Shown here: positions 48,801 through 58,902 of the stretch, piece after piece
Layout of the letters: every line of letters begins with the position of its first letter
Position numbering within the stretch: the stretch's first letter is position 1
Source of the DNA: Plazaster borealis
Lineage: Eukaryota > Echinodermata > Asteroidea > Forcipulatida > Labidiasteridae
NCBI GenBank assembly: GCA_021014325.1
Contig: CM037457.1
Span: 8,910,721 to 8,974,720, forward strand
Reading direction: 5' to 3'
Length of the DNA stretch: 64,000 nt
Translations under genes and position numbers: made by a program
Notes under the pieces: generated by a model
Database searches by the model: none
What the model saw: the letters and a program-made list of their open reading frames with translations, nothing else
What the model was told of the DNA's origin: nothing

Positions 48801-51800
48801 ACCCATAACAGCCTTGCGATCAGAGGCTAAAGGTTTCTCTGACTATGGTTGTTCTCTTACCTAATTTCTTCTTGGCCTCTGCAAAGTCATTCTCAAATGT
48901 CTGTCGAGCCTCCTGGCTATGGAAGAGTAGTATGAAGTTCTCTATTCCCTCACTGCAAAAACAAAACAAAAACAAATAAATAAATCGGTAAACAGTCCTT
49001 GTCACAGCCGACAGGTATAAAAAGGCACTCATTATTGAGGTAAGGGTTTACAAGGTGATGTGGCCCAATCTGCAGCAAACCATGCCAGAAATACTGGGGC
49101 AAACCCCTCTCTCTTAACATAAGTGTACTGAGTTCTTTTACATGTATGTACATTACACATCTTTATAGTGAGTGTCTTTCTCATAGAAACTTGTGCCAGG
49201 ACCAGGACCCGAATCCACACTCTGACAACGCCAGAGTTTTGTCGTTGTTTCAAATCCCTCTCTAGTCAATATGTCTTTGTTCAACCCTAAATCATTTAAA
49301 AATTTACCTAGTCAGTTTCCCTTGTGGTTCATTATTTGATAGTAAAAGTTCTTAGTAACATGGAACAAACACATATGCAAAAGCATAAATTCCTTGCTAA
49401 CCTGTGAAATACGCTTACATCAGCATGGAATTTTTCAGCCACTGTTAATTTAGATTTTCCACTTGGGGGTATTAACCAGTTCAATGAAAGTTGGCTCAGA
49501 ACACTTTAATGTCAACAACACAAAACAAACAAAAAGTACCCAAAGTTTTATCATGTCAATACAAATATTTCTTCTCAAAATCACATTGTAACCAGACAGT
49601 GATGAAATGTGTCATTTCAAGTCAGCAACAAAAACAATAAAACAGAATCAATGTAAACTTTAACAGCAAAACAAACACAACACAGAGCGCCATGTTGCCT
49701 CTAGACAGTGTTGAAGCAAACTGACTCTATGCTCCATGTCAACAGTAAATAATCCAAGCCAGGAAAACAATCTGATGGCATTTAAATGACAATATATGAC
49801 AGCATTAACAGACAGTGTGTAATACAACATTAACCAGTGCCATTTTCCACATCAACAGGATGCAATAAACACAACATAAAAGTGGCAGTTGTCAGACAGT
49901 CATGTTATATTACTTTGATCAGTTCCATTCATTGTCAACATTAACCTTGGGTTTGTATGATGAATAACAGACAAACAGACGGATGAAGGACAGACAGATG
50001 CATTGTAATGGGCAGTGTGTGAAGGACATTCCACTTGACAGATGTGGCAAAATATATGGACATATTTATTTGTTATTATGGAATAATGTACTATGAAACT
50101 TTCTCAAATGATTATACCTCATACATTTTAATGCTTGAGAGCGGAATTCGAACTGGTCCATTCACCATCACTTGCCACATGCTATTATTTCATTTCATTT
50201 TTCATTTCATTTATTCTGGTTGTGAAGCCAAGGACTCTCAGAAAGCGAACTTAATCACTATACTAGCCAAGAACCCAATGGAGAGAAGACAAAGAAGGAA
50301 ATTTCAGTTTTAGATGTGGGAGGAAAACCCCAGAGAAAATACTCCAGGGAAAACCCACGCAGTCGGGTAGGGACTAAAAACCCAATCCACATAGTGCCCC
50401 GGTGGGATTCGAACCAGGGTCCTAGAGGTGGAAGGCCAGGAAAGATACCACTACACCAACCCAGGCGCCAATATTCAAACACAGGGTAAATATGCATGCG
50501 TAGTAGGCTGTCACATGTGCAACAGTCTACTACGCATGTGCTTTATGAAGAAATCAAGGGAACTGTCGCACGGGTGTAGACGCAGGAACATCGCCCTTGC
50601 TACATACACATCAAACGATGGCAGCAAACGTAAATGTCAGTCTGCTTTTTCCCGCGCTTACTGATGCCGAACTAGAGAAGTATGAGGTATAGTAAAACAA
50701 ATACAACATGGTTTATATCGGACGGACAGTCTATATTAGTTCCCCACGGTATTGGAAGTTGAAAAACTAGTTCCCGAGGTGAAGCTAAGGGAACTAGTTT
50801 GTCAACTTCTAATATCATGGGGAGCTAATATCAACTGTCCACCTCAAACCATGTTATATTTGTAAGTACACAGTCTAGTATCTATCTAAAACTACCACAA
50901 TGTACAAATCAAATAGCATGAGAAACATCATCTTTGTACTGAACCACTTGTGTGTGTACTGAACGACGTTTAGAAAATTGAGTTATGACCTTTTTGCACT
51001 GCTGTTGACGTTATAATTGTTTTGATAAAAAATTAGCAGAAGGTGCTTATATAAGCATATGCAATAAAAAAATACTAGTAACTTAATGAAAGACAACTAT
51101 AGTATGGTTGTAAAGATAAAAAAGGTAAATGCTTTAACCCAGAGGGCAAAGAAAATAAACCTCATTTTTAATAATGATGGTTTAACTTAAACCTTTCAGG
51201 AATAGCAAACTCAAATTATTTGTATTATTATTTATATAAATTTCTGGTAATTAGACTAATTAGGAACTCTCAAAAGTGCATTGCACTGTAACCCGTAGGC
51301 CTGAAGGTACATTTGGAGAGAAGAAAGTAAACAAAATGTTAGTTTTAGATGTGGGAGAAAAACCCCAAAGGGGAAAATCCATGCAATCAAGTAGGGACTG
51401 GAAACCCAATCAACATGCAAGGCTGCGGTCTGAAAAAGGAGACTTTGGCAATGAAAGTGGTACCAGGTAACTTTCTAATGTTAACAAAATCCTGAGCCTT
51501 TTTAAGAACAATTAATTTTACCATGTTAGGCTGTAGTTTTGGGTACTAACTAAATTCTGCTTATAAATTATTTTTTGGTTTCGCCCATACACCAATGTGT
51601 GTGTAAAAGACTGTATACTCGGTACTTTCCCAGAGTCCTGTGAAAAAAATCCACAGGCATGTTACTCAGGTGGGATTCGAACCCACGACCTTTGCCGTTC
51701 TAGAGCAGATGTATTAACACTAGACCACCACGATTGCTCGGTAGCTAGAGGCAGTTCGAATCGTATATTTTAGCAGCAACAATTTAGTTGATGTTAAATT

Positions 51801-53396
51801 TGCATCTGGGATAAAGAATATTATTTTGGTAAAACCATGGTCCAACCATATAATATTCTTTATCCCCGATGCAAATTTAACATCTATTAAATTCTGCTTA
51901 TTTGTTTTATTTTACAGGCTAGTCTGCGAGACAAAAACCCAAAATGCACATAAACCAACGTCAAACATAGACAGACAAAGGGGGGGTCAGTGACTGATCA
52001 GACAGTTAGAATCTTACTGTGTGGTTGCAGTGAGTTCAACTTTACTCAGTAAGGCAGTAGGTGGTGCGGGTAATGCTTGACGTTCAGCAAGACGCTTGTT
52101 GACTGTCTCCGTCAGCTCCTTCAGTACTTCATCCAGGCCCTTCAAGGTTTGAACATAATGTGGGGGTTGAGAAGTGAAATACTTGAATTTTGTCCCCTTT
52201 TAAAAACAATCTTCGGTTGAAATTGTTTTCACCAAGCATTGTTTGATTAGACAATGTCTACTATCAGCTTTTTAAACAGACTCAGAAGAAAAGTACATGG
52301 TGTCAAAATTGACTGCTAATAAACATAAAGATATTTTTTTCCCTTGTTTTCTGAAAACAAAAACTGGTTTTGACATAAATTATGCCAACATGATCTCTTG
52401 ACACGAACACACAATTCTCACAGCTTTTACAAATCACTGTCATTATTAAAGGGGCCATTTGAGTTGAATAGACCTTAGTAATGATCATACCACAGTTTGT
52501 TTATCACTTTGCAGAAGAATGGGAAACCATTGCGTCTCTGCACAACTGTTGGAAATGCACCCCAAAAAACCCAATAGAGTAAACAAACCGCAACGTTATC
52601 AGTACAGTTGTCTATTAAGAAAGAGAATTTAACACTTTGTACCGGTTTAAAAATTAAGATAGTCTAAACAAATGTGTAATGAACAGTGTAGGGAAATGGA
52701 TTTGGACAATCTCTCACCGCTAAAAAGGGTATTCTTGAAATAAGGAAAAAATCTTACTTCAAGAAAAAGTTATTGTGTCACTCCCTAGAAAATTTTCTAT
52801 TAAGATTTTTGGGAGTGACACAAGAAATTTTTTCTTGAAATAAGATTGTTTTTCTTATTTCAGGAGTACCATTTTTAGCAGTGAGAGGTTGTCCAAATTT
52901 TTAGCAGTGCTTTTATATGGTAGCTAATAGGGGACAGAATTTATTGCTGCCAAAAAATTAAAACGGAATATTTTAAAAAGATGGCAGTCTCAAACTGGAG
53001 AAGCTTTTGGGAACAATAGAATAAGAGATGTCCTACAAAAAAAGGGAACATTTCGAGGGGAATTCAAACAATTCCTCTGGCACGTCGTCAGATCATTCTA
53101 TTTCAGGCGACAGCTTTAAGAAATTTACCATCCCTTTTACTAACATGCCTCTGGGAAAGAAACAAGAGAATCTGTGGCCCGTATTGCCAGCATATTTAGA
53201 CTAACCTGATGTGGAGACGATAGTGTTTCAGTTAATCCTGTGATGCGGCTCAGAATAGACAGATCTTCCTCTAGTTTACTGACGTCTCGCTCCTGGTTAG
53301 CTTGCTGTGTACTCGCTGGAGACTTGACAATCTCCACATCCTCCAAGAGCAGTTTCCATGCCAGTTTATACTTGCAGGCTTCCACTGGTAGCGTTG
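39345..53396 (-). CDS. ARHGEF17: ARHGEF17 orthologue, C-terminal half (10 exons, 5' partial)
   Basis: Ten minus-strand exons join in phase with GT-AG introns (one acceptor ends AAG) into 606 codons including the stop. Segments match what I know of vertebrate ARHGEF17 (p164-RhoGEF, TEM4): IMKTRSGMQFSC, DVWVCNSDGYVGQ, MWLGTEDGCIHIYQC, CILYLDNKVFVSLANGDL, KLWCGCQNNILVVDP, AGSDAIIRQHKAACLRITAL, ELLWVGTSAGVVL, GHTGHVRFL, VISGGDGYEDF and the end DDSTNHLLLW. These form the C-terminal WD40-like beta-propeller. The protein activates RhoA-family GTPases through a DH domain near the centre, acting on actin organisation and junctions. The DH exons are absent: they must lie beyond 64000, behind an intron of over 10.6 kb. 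The propeller is intact, with no stop or frameshift. Individual exons are listed separately. Confidence 0.93.
40265..40439 (-). CDS. ARHGEF17: ARHGEF17 exon 9 of window
   Basis: 175 bases: HQFSVNNDSQKTVHCIVSSG, then LGVWVSLQATAVVRLYHAAT and DVDVTQTVYKMLA. Acceptor GATATCAG; donor GTAAGT. Confidence 0.93.
40500..40870. repeat. Dispersed repeat, pair of 61235-61665 (intronic)
   Basis: Shares GAGCGAAATTGAAACATGA, ATGGGTCTGTACATT, a CAGGAATGAACTTAAAA variant and CATGAAATGTGACGTCATCG with 61385-61580. It also has two TGACGTCA palindromes (40658 and 40819). Confidence 0.7.
40885..41260 (+). repeat. MITE-like element, family 1 (intronic)
   Basis: TTAAAGGCACTGAACACGTT to AACGTGTACGGTGCCTTTAA with the family 1 interior; inserted in the intron between ARHGEF17 exons 8 and 9. 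Confidence 0.9.
41419..41567 (-). CDS. ARHGEF17: ARHGEF17 exon 8 of window
   Basis: 149 bases: HAWDTKNPLTVTLGSSTTPI, then SKMVSVCSKLWCGCQNNILV and VDPNTLNVE. Acceptor AAATTTAG; donor GTAAGA. Confidence 0.93.
42022..43305. repeat. Possible pogo/Tigger-like non-autonomous DNA element (intronic)
   Basis: The right end AACGGGAGTCGACTGTA, preceded by CTCGTATTAACCGGAACCTCG, is typical of pogo-type ends (inverted: TACAGTCGACTCCCGTTAAT). Related words CTCGTATTATCCGAACCTCG (42115) and CTCGTATTATCCG (43152) occur inside. The left end at TACAGTC (42022) is a guess. No transposase frame is seen. Confidence 0.4.
43508..43662 (-). CDS. ARHGEF17: ARHGEF17 exon 7 of window
   Basis: 155 bases: IHIYQCTDNIRTRKSRTKIR, then HPAAVQCILYLDNKVFVSLA and NGDLTVYRREP. 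Acceptor CATTTCAG; donor GTCAGT. Confidence 0.93.
43945..44292 (-). repeat. tRNA-derived SINE, minus orientation (intronic)
   Basis: Inverted head GGCGTGTCGTGGCCGAGTGG at 44289-44270 and GTGTGGGTTCGAGTCCCGG near 44220, then the body to an ATT-rich tail near 43945. Nearly the same as 44644-44995. Confidence 0.85.
44504..44612 (-). CDS. ARHGEF17: ARHGEF17 exon 6 of window
   Basis: 109 bases: EDVDRISANSNPDD, then LEVLQPTMWLGTEDG, with the Cys codon split into the next exon. Acceptor CCCTACAG; donor GTAAGA. It is flanked closely by two same-orientation SINE copies. Confidence 0.9.
44644..44995 (-). repeat. tRNA-derived SINE, minus orientation (intronic)
   Basis: Same layout and strand as 43945-44292: 'aaccaaggatgcctcataag', 'gtgaaccagaaacaccg', 'gggactcgaacccacactct', then 'ccaggacacgccac'. 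Confidence 0.85.
45012..45187 (-). repeat. SINE fragment, second type (GATGTGGGAGGAAAACCCCA)
   Basis: 'tgttgtgaagccaaggattc', 'actagccaagaacccaatgg' and 'tgggaggaaaaccccagaga' match 50218-50400. The tRNA-like head is missing here. Confidence 0.7.
45473..45720 (-). repeat. tRNA-derived SINE, third type, minus orientation
   Basis: 'gatgttaaatttgcatcggg', 'actgtatactcagtactttc' and 'gggtgggatttcaacccaca' (inverted B box), then 'ttgcccggtagctagaggca'. It matches 51545-51790. Confidence 0.75.
45764..45965 (-). CDS. ARHGEF17: ARHGEF17 exon 5 of window (acidic insert)
   Basis: 202 bases: VRTLQFVGETTNQCSMPAVA, then a DTDDSEEEEEV acidic run and IRLQVDDVPMEEASS. The acceptor is chosen at GGCCAG (45967-45966) because an upstream CAG choice gives stop codons in phase 0. 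Donor GTAAGA. Confidence 0.82.
46926..47282 (-). repeat. tRNA-derived SINE, minus orientation, fourth variant
   Basis: Inverted head GTGGCGTGTCGTGGCCGAGC at 47282-47263 and GTGTGGGTTCGGATCCCGA, a body with 'aaaccatctcagctccctgg', and an ATT/ATA tail at 46926-46942. Confidence 0.8.
47431..47594 (-). CDS. ARHGEF17: ARHGEF17 exon 4 of window (start of propeller)
   Basis: 164 bases: FLYPIPIMKTRSGMQFSCAA and SLRDVWVCNSDGYVGQ. Acceptor TTACAG; donor GTAAAG; ends in phase 0. Confidence 0.92.
48122..48500 (-). repeat. MITE-like element, family 2 (intronic)
   Basis: TTAAAGGCACCGTACACG to CGTGTTCGATGCCTTTAA. The interior is inverted relative to 30987-31350 (CTCCAGATTTTCGGCAATAT). Confidence 0.85.
48861..48952 (-). 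CDS. ARHGEF17: ARHGEF17 exon 3 of window
   Basis: 92 bases: EGIENFILLFHSQEARQTFE and NDFAEAKKKL. The acceptor follows a strong pyrimidine tract (TTTTTGCAG); donor GTAAGA. Confidence 0.9.
49020..49245 (-). repeat. SINE fragment, minus orientation
   Basis: 'ccagaaatactggggcaaac', 'gtgtactgagttcttttac' and 'ggacccgaatccacactct', diverged from 44644-44995. Confidence 0.55.
49250..50215. other. ARHGEF17 intron, no feature beyond a short dispersed repeat
   Basis: Bases 49350-49450 resemble 9340-9470. The rest is AT-rich with CAGACAGAC-like words near 49965-50000. Confidence 0.5.
50218..50470 (-). repeat. tRNA-derived SINE, second type, minus orientation, with head
   Basis: The body matches 45012-45187. 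On the minus strand the head reads GGCGCCTGGGTTGGTGTAGT and CCCTGGTTCGAATCCCACC (A box and B box). Confidence 0.8.
50700..50861. repeat. Long hairpin element (AACATGGTTT arms)
   Basis: The left half AATACAACATGGTTTATATC, TATTAGTTCCCCACGGTATT and GAAGTTGAAAAACTAGTTCC is matched inverted by GGAACTAGTTTGTCAACTTC, ATATCATGGGGAGCTAATAT and CAAACCATGTTATATT. Arms are about 70 bases around a loop near 50780. Confidence 0.85.
51235..51440 (-). repeat. SINE fragment, second type, diverged
   Basis: 'ttagatgtgggagaaaaacc', 'gtagggactggaaacccaat' and 'tatttatataaatttctggt' resemble 50218-50400. Confidence 0.55.
51545..51900 (-). repeat. tRNA-derived SINE, third type, with an inverted duplicate of its end
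   Basis: Matches 45473-45720 (GGTGGGATTCGAACCCACGA is the inverted B box). It is followed by GATGTTAAATTTGCATCTGG and then, inverted, CCCGATGCAAATTTAACATC, so its terminal 50 or so bases form a hairpin at 51790-51885. Confidence 0.8.
52018..52139 (-). CDS. ARHGEF17: ARHGEF17 exon 2 of window
   Basis: 122 bases, starting GLDEVLKELTETVNKRLAER and ending VELTATTH across a split codon; donor GTAAGA. The 5' edge uses an unusual AAG acceptor (TTGAAG), chosen because it restores phase 0 with the previous exon; a start slightly upstream is possible. Confidence 0.75.
52701..52897. repeat. Long hairpin MITE (TTTGGACAATCTCTCACCGC ends)
   Basis: The left arm TTTGGACAATCTCTCACCGC, then TTCTTGAAATAAGGAAAAAA and GTGTCACTCCC, mirrors the right arm GGGAGTGACAC, TTCTTGAAATAAGATTG and GCAGTGAGAGGTTGTCCAAA. 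Arms are about 85 bases. It lies in the intron between the first two ARHGEF17 exons of the window. Confidence 0.9.
53206..53396 (-). CDS. ARHGEF17: ARHGEF17 exon, first in window (after the DH/PH region)
   Basis: 191 bases: two bases complete a split codon, then TLPVEACKYKLAWKLLLEDV, an acidic linker, and LEEDLSILSRITGLTETL ending SSPHQ at a GTTAGT donor. The acceptor is CTCTCCCCAG. The KYKLAWKLLLEDVE stretch identifies the segment. Confidence 0.85.
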
Positions 53397-54273
53397 CTGG
53401 GGAGAGACTGGTGGAAACAAGACAGAAGGATTTAAGATGGCTCCTGGGCAATAGACTCTTTCACAGAGTTGCTATGGTTATCGTAGTAACAGGGGAGAGT
53501 GGAAATCACCGGAGTCTGAATTTGAAATCCTTGCTGATGGGTTGCTAGTTATTTGACCATCAAGGCAATCTCCAGAAGGAGTATCAATGAATAAATCTAG
53601 AATGTGGAGACTCCAAAATTTTCTTGTCTATGGGATATCTTTATCGTTGTGTTGTCATCTCGCTGTGGTTTCCATAAATCCCTCAATGTGCCTGAAATAA
53701 GGCTGAAGGGAAAGATGACTGGCTCCATGCATGAAGCAAGAATTAAAGCTGCTTTTTAACTCAATTTCACCATCAGTTAAAATTGATCTTCAGACGTTTT
53801 TAAATCTCTTTTGCCATGGTTAGTTGCATTTTGATATCATATTTTACTCCACAATTAAGACCTACCACAGCAGTTGGTGAAATTGGTCCTGCAATTGCTA
53901 CAAAATCAGAGAAATTATACAAACATTTGATTGAATAGTTGTCAATCCTTAAACACACAGTGGAATGATTGACTTTCAAGCTTCAGGATATGTTGGTGAT
54001 AGTTTCTAATTTGACTACCAAAACAAAACGCCGTCTTCTAAATTCAGAAATGTTGAACCTTACACAAATATTTGTGGGAGTGGGGTCACATTTGACAAAA
54101 TGGTGTCTCAATTTGAAATCACAAAATTAACAAACAGCGGTAATTATAACCGAGGTGAAGAGGAGTGACAGCAGTTAAAATGAAGAATATTTCTTTGTAA
54201 ATTCAATACCCAAATTGCTTAAAATCTATAGTATAAATTGTACATTTTAAAAGAGTCCTACATGTACTTCCTT
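53397..54273. other. Intronic sequence upstream of the first visible ARHGEF17 exon
   Basis: No further minus-strand exon is recognised here or up to 64000. Confidence 0.55.
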
Positions 54274-54629
54274 TTAAAGGCACTGAACACGTTTGGTAAT
54301 TGTCAAAGACCAGTGTTCTCACTTGGTGTATCCCAACATATGCATAAAATAACAAGCCTGTGAAAATTTGGGCTCAATTGGTCATCGAAGTTGCAAGAAA
54401 ATGATGAAAGAAAAAACACCCTTGTTGTACAAATTTGTGTGCTTTCAGATAGGAATGTTTTTATTATTTTAGTGAGAAATTACCTCTTTCTCAAAAACTA
54501 CGTTACTTCAGAGGGAGTCGTTTCTTACAATCTTTTATACTATCAACAGCTCTCCGTTGCTTGTTACCAAGTAAGTTTTTATGCTAATATTTGTTTTGAG
54601 TCATTACCAAACGTGTACGATACCTTTAA
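54274..54629 (+). repeat. MITE-like element, family 1
   Basis: TTAAAGGCACTGAACACG to CGTGTACGATACCTTTAA, with an interior deletion after GATAGGAAT relative to other copies. Confidence 0.9.
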
Positions 54630-55805
54630 GATTGCAACATAACAATCTCCTTCCACATTGACATTTCCTTTATCGCCAAACTTTGTGAAATGAATCTCTT
54701 CACCGCATTAAGCAACGCCTGATGCAACAAGAAACTTTTGCATCAAAATCACTATAGCAACGGTTTCTATGGCATCACCACTGGTTATTAAACTTATGTC
54801 AACTGCAAGCCTATGGGGCAGAAAGATGTGAGGGGGATGTTTAAGAACAAGTGTTATTTGCAGTCACGTTAACCATTAACACACATGTAATAAACATGTG
54901 GAGAAAGTTACAGGGTGAATATGTCCGCGTGGTTTTCTGAATTTGACCATAGCAGTGAATAGGTTGTTATTATTTATCAAATTACAACAGAGTGGGAACA
55001 TTGTCCCCCACGACTAACTCCTTGAACATGCTGTGTACAACTTGAAATGATGGGTTTATTAAAACAAGGAAAGGCCACAACATTTGGTACCTGGGCACAG
55101 CAGCTTCTACAATAAGGGCAAGCATGGGCTTCATGAACTGATAGATACATTATCGGTTTGAGGAAACACGCTTTCATTTTAATCCTTTTCTTCTAGGAAA
55201 ATATGAAACCTTCATTATCAATGACAACTTCACTGGAGCAGATGTTCAAATATTTTATTTCTGGGGGTTTTTAAGAAACAAAACAAACCCAGAATGATTC
55301 CATGTTATATGTAGGACCAACATGTACACAGTATTACCTAGAACTCACCCTCTTTTACTTTGATAAACCAAAATCAATCGTTTCCAACATGATGATCTGA
55401 ATTACTGCATTATAATTTATACTCATAATAACAATTGTAATAAACAAGTTTTCAGACTAAACTATAGGATTGGTAATAATTTTCAACAAAATTGATTAGA
55501 TTCAATCTGGAAGCTACCTCATTACAAAGATTACACCAAAACCAATCCTCCAGAGAACTATTTCTGTCTGAAATACTCTCAAAGCTGAGGAAAATAGCCT
55601 TCAAAGACCACCAAAATAACTGTTGCTTTTTTTGTGTTGAAGCAATCAAAATAAGCACATGAATGGGGCCAAAATCCCAAGGAAAATGTAAACAGTATCT
55701 TTCTTGATTTCCCTAAAATGTGACAAGAAGTTTTTACAGGTCAGTTATATGGTGTATTTTTTTTGGAAACTTGAGTAAGGGAAGGAATTGACTCTTCCGA
55801 AACCA
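54630..55805. other. Probable intron, nothing recognised
   Basis: AT-rich, with no coding signal and no repeat that I can match elsewhere in the window. A short match between 55450-55680 and 60130-60240 (AACCTCCAGAGA/GAACTATTTCTG-like) suggests an old repeat. Confidence 0.45.
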
Positions 55806-55819
55806 TGACAACAGTCCCT

Positions 55820-56300
55820 TCAGGAAAGAGTCAACCTCGTTCCCAGGGGTGATCGATCTTGACGCGCCATTTTTCCCAGCATTCCTTGCTCGCTCAAAAA
55901 CCAGTGGAATTGTTTAACTTAAATGTGAAAATACATGGCACATTTTAATTAGGCCTGTGGCCGATCCACTCTACGCTTGCGCTCAAGTATGGTAGCCCGC
56001 AAAAGAGGCATCAAGTGAAAGAGCAACTGGTCCCCTCTGATTCTTCTCTGTTCTTGTGACATGTTTAACTGTATGCAGTTTAAGGTGACCAGGTAAAAAA
56101 TATGATTCAAATGAAATGGGATCGCATCAAAACATTAGCATTTTGACACACACGTGCTAAGCATCATAAAAGCGCTTAACATTTTTTAACAAGTGTGCAA
56201 GCAAATCAGTCATTATGAGGAGCCAATCAGCATTGTTTGTCAGCCCAACCCTACCGGGGGTTGGTGACAAGAGGTACCGATATGGCGCGCTGCCCTTGGT
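55820..56300 (+). repeat. Dispersed repeat, inverted pair of 33005-33235
   Basis: GGGGTGATCGATCTTGACGC, GCCATTTTTCCCAGCAT, GAGCCAATCAGCATTG and AACCCTACCGGGGGTTGGTG. The 33-kb copy lacks about 250 internal bases. Confidence 0.6.
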
Positions 56301-58900
56301 AACGAGGCTCCGAAAGAGTAGTGATTGCTAAAAATGTCAAATCATGGCACAAATCTCTATTTAAATAGACCCAGCAAATATGAGACAAAGGATACAGGCT
56401 TAGAAAGAAATCCTTTCAAGACGGAGAAGTACATTTTAAATTATGTTTTTCAACCTATGATACAAATTGTTTTGTTGTGTTTACATTTTTAGATGAGGGT
56501 TACGATCATTTTTTGGCTATTAGAACATTTTTTTAAATGCAACAAACAATTTGTAATAATAATAATAATATTAATAAGGACTAAATTGAAGCAAATAAAC
56601 ATTGAGAAAGTTAAAAAGACAGTGGGACAAAATCTTACTTTCCGAAATAATTTCTCAATTGCTCTGCTCCACCAACTTGATGGCATTTCAAAATAAGTGA
56701 AGAAAAATATACAATTGGCGACGAAAGTTGGCAATAAATTCACTGTGAGATGACACATTTATATAATTTAGGAATGCATCTCTCTGTTAATCATTTGTCT
56801 GGATTTGGAAAGATAACCAAACGGCTGCATAAATATTGTAATATTTATCAACATTTCATCCCCATGACAACAGGGTTGGAATGACCAGACGTGCCGTCAC
56901 AGACTCATCTGACAAAGTAAAAAAATGATATTTTAAAATTATATATATATAAAAATATAGGCACCCCTATTTTATAGCTATTTCATAAGAAAATATTGAT
57001 TCAAGTTAGTAATCTTGAACACAATTTTTGTATCTCAGTATACATAATTAATGTGTTTTTTCTTCTAATTATCATATTATGTACATCATATTATGTTGAA
57101 GTACTTCGAGACTCCGTCTAACTATCCTGATGATGTCATGTGATTTATTATGGGGAATAATCCTTACGTTTGTTAGCATATTGTTAATTGAGTTGATGGT
57201 TTATACAGCATAATTCCAGAACCATAATGAAAACAGTTCATTCTGTCCTATTTTGGCACGACACTATAGTGACCAAATTAACCCCATTGCTCATTCATAG
57301 CCTTGTTCCTCTTTCTAAAATATTTAATAAATACTAACATATTTGCCCATTAAGAACATTAAATAAATGAAATACATACATAACTGAGCTTCTATAATTA
57401 CGTCAATTAACATTTCATATGTCCAGACCAAGAGACAATTCCAGAGTACAGACACATCACCATTTGTCCCTTTCGTGCACTTTAAAAAATAACAAAGTAG
57501 ATAGAGGGGGGAAAAAGGCAGAAGATAACAAAATATTGGATGGACCTATTTTATTGATCAGAGATAAAAGGAGGTTGTGGAAGCCAAGCAGCTAATTGCC
57601 ATTAGGGAGAAGGTCATTGGAGGTCAAGTAGAGTGGAGGAGGGAACCAGGAGGAGTTGAAGACCATTCCATTAGGGGGTCCTTAAGATGCTGATTAGAGT
57701 ATCTCTCGAATGCTCTAAGGGTCGTTATGGACCAGAAGTCATCTCTTGTCATGATGGTGAGCATCAAACAAGTTTGCTAAGCAACTTTGGAGGGGATGGG
57801 GGAGGAGCTTGAGTCCTTGTTAGAGGAGGCGATAATTGGGAAGAAAATCACCCCTACAGGGTACACCACACTTAGAAGTGACCAACTCGTGTGCAACGCC
57901 TCTTAAATAATTTGTAAACCCACAAGTTACTCTGTAAATCAAATATCTGAAGTTCATGGCCTTTGTTGAAAAAATGATCCAGTATTGTACACTGCTATTG
58001 TTAACCCTTTATTTCAAATCAACAACCATAGAGATTTCTCTGCTTTCCAAATTCCTTTATTGATGCTTTATTAAAGCATTCCTTTTTTCCTTAGCTTTGC
58101 CTGCACTGTGGAATTTGATTTACCCATTGAAATAATTATGCTGTTCTTCATAAATGTCTTCATTTAAATAATCAACAGTTTTTTGCTCGGTTCAAGGTAA
58201 GGGTTGGCATTTCTTTACTTTGTAGGATTTTATTTCACTCTGCTCATCTTTTTATATTTTTATATCATTTATATTTTCATATTTATATACATAGGCCTAC
58301 TTTCTTAATTCCTGGTTCAACTCCTACCCCATTGGATGTTTTGTTGGCGGATTAAAGCTTTTAAATAAAGGAAAATGACTTTTCCTCCTTACTTAAGTTG
58401 TGTCGATTTGTCTTTTAATTGCGAAGAGAAACAAAATAAAAATAATAACATCAACAACACTTTGTGCTTGACACTGATTTTTGTTTGCTTTCCTTCAAAA
58501 TGGAACACTTGAAATGAATGCGTCTCCCCGCAGAGAATAAAGAAAATACATCGCTTTGATTTTACATTAAAATTGAAGGGAGAAAACAACCACTGTGTTT
58601 TATCTGTAAAACAAGCAAAGTAATTATCCACTTTGTCTTGATAATACGAAATGTGCAAGGTAATGGAAAGACCCAATAACTTATATCTATAAAGTAGACA
58701 ATTAACAGAGCTAATTCTGTAAAATGAAATAATACTGTTAAAAGTGGGCTTGATAATTTGATAATGCAGCTACGCTGTACGTAGTTAGGTATTGATTATT
58801 GGAGGGTTTTGACCTTAAACTCTATTTATGTAAACTGTATTTATCGGCTTGTCTAGTCTACATGCAGAGGAAGCTATGAATACTTAGCAGGAATTCACTG
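56301..58900. other. Probable intron, nothing recognised
   Basis: AT-rich with a purine-rich GGAGG stretch at 57500-57860. I see no exon with a coherent frame and splice sites. Confidence 0.45.
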
Positions 58901-58902
58901 GA

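Noticed and set aside
57500..57860. Purine-rich GGAGG stretch that looked exon-like
   Set aside because: No open frame with splice sites and no recognisable protein on either strand.
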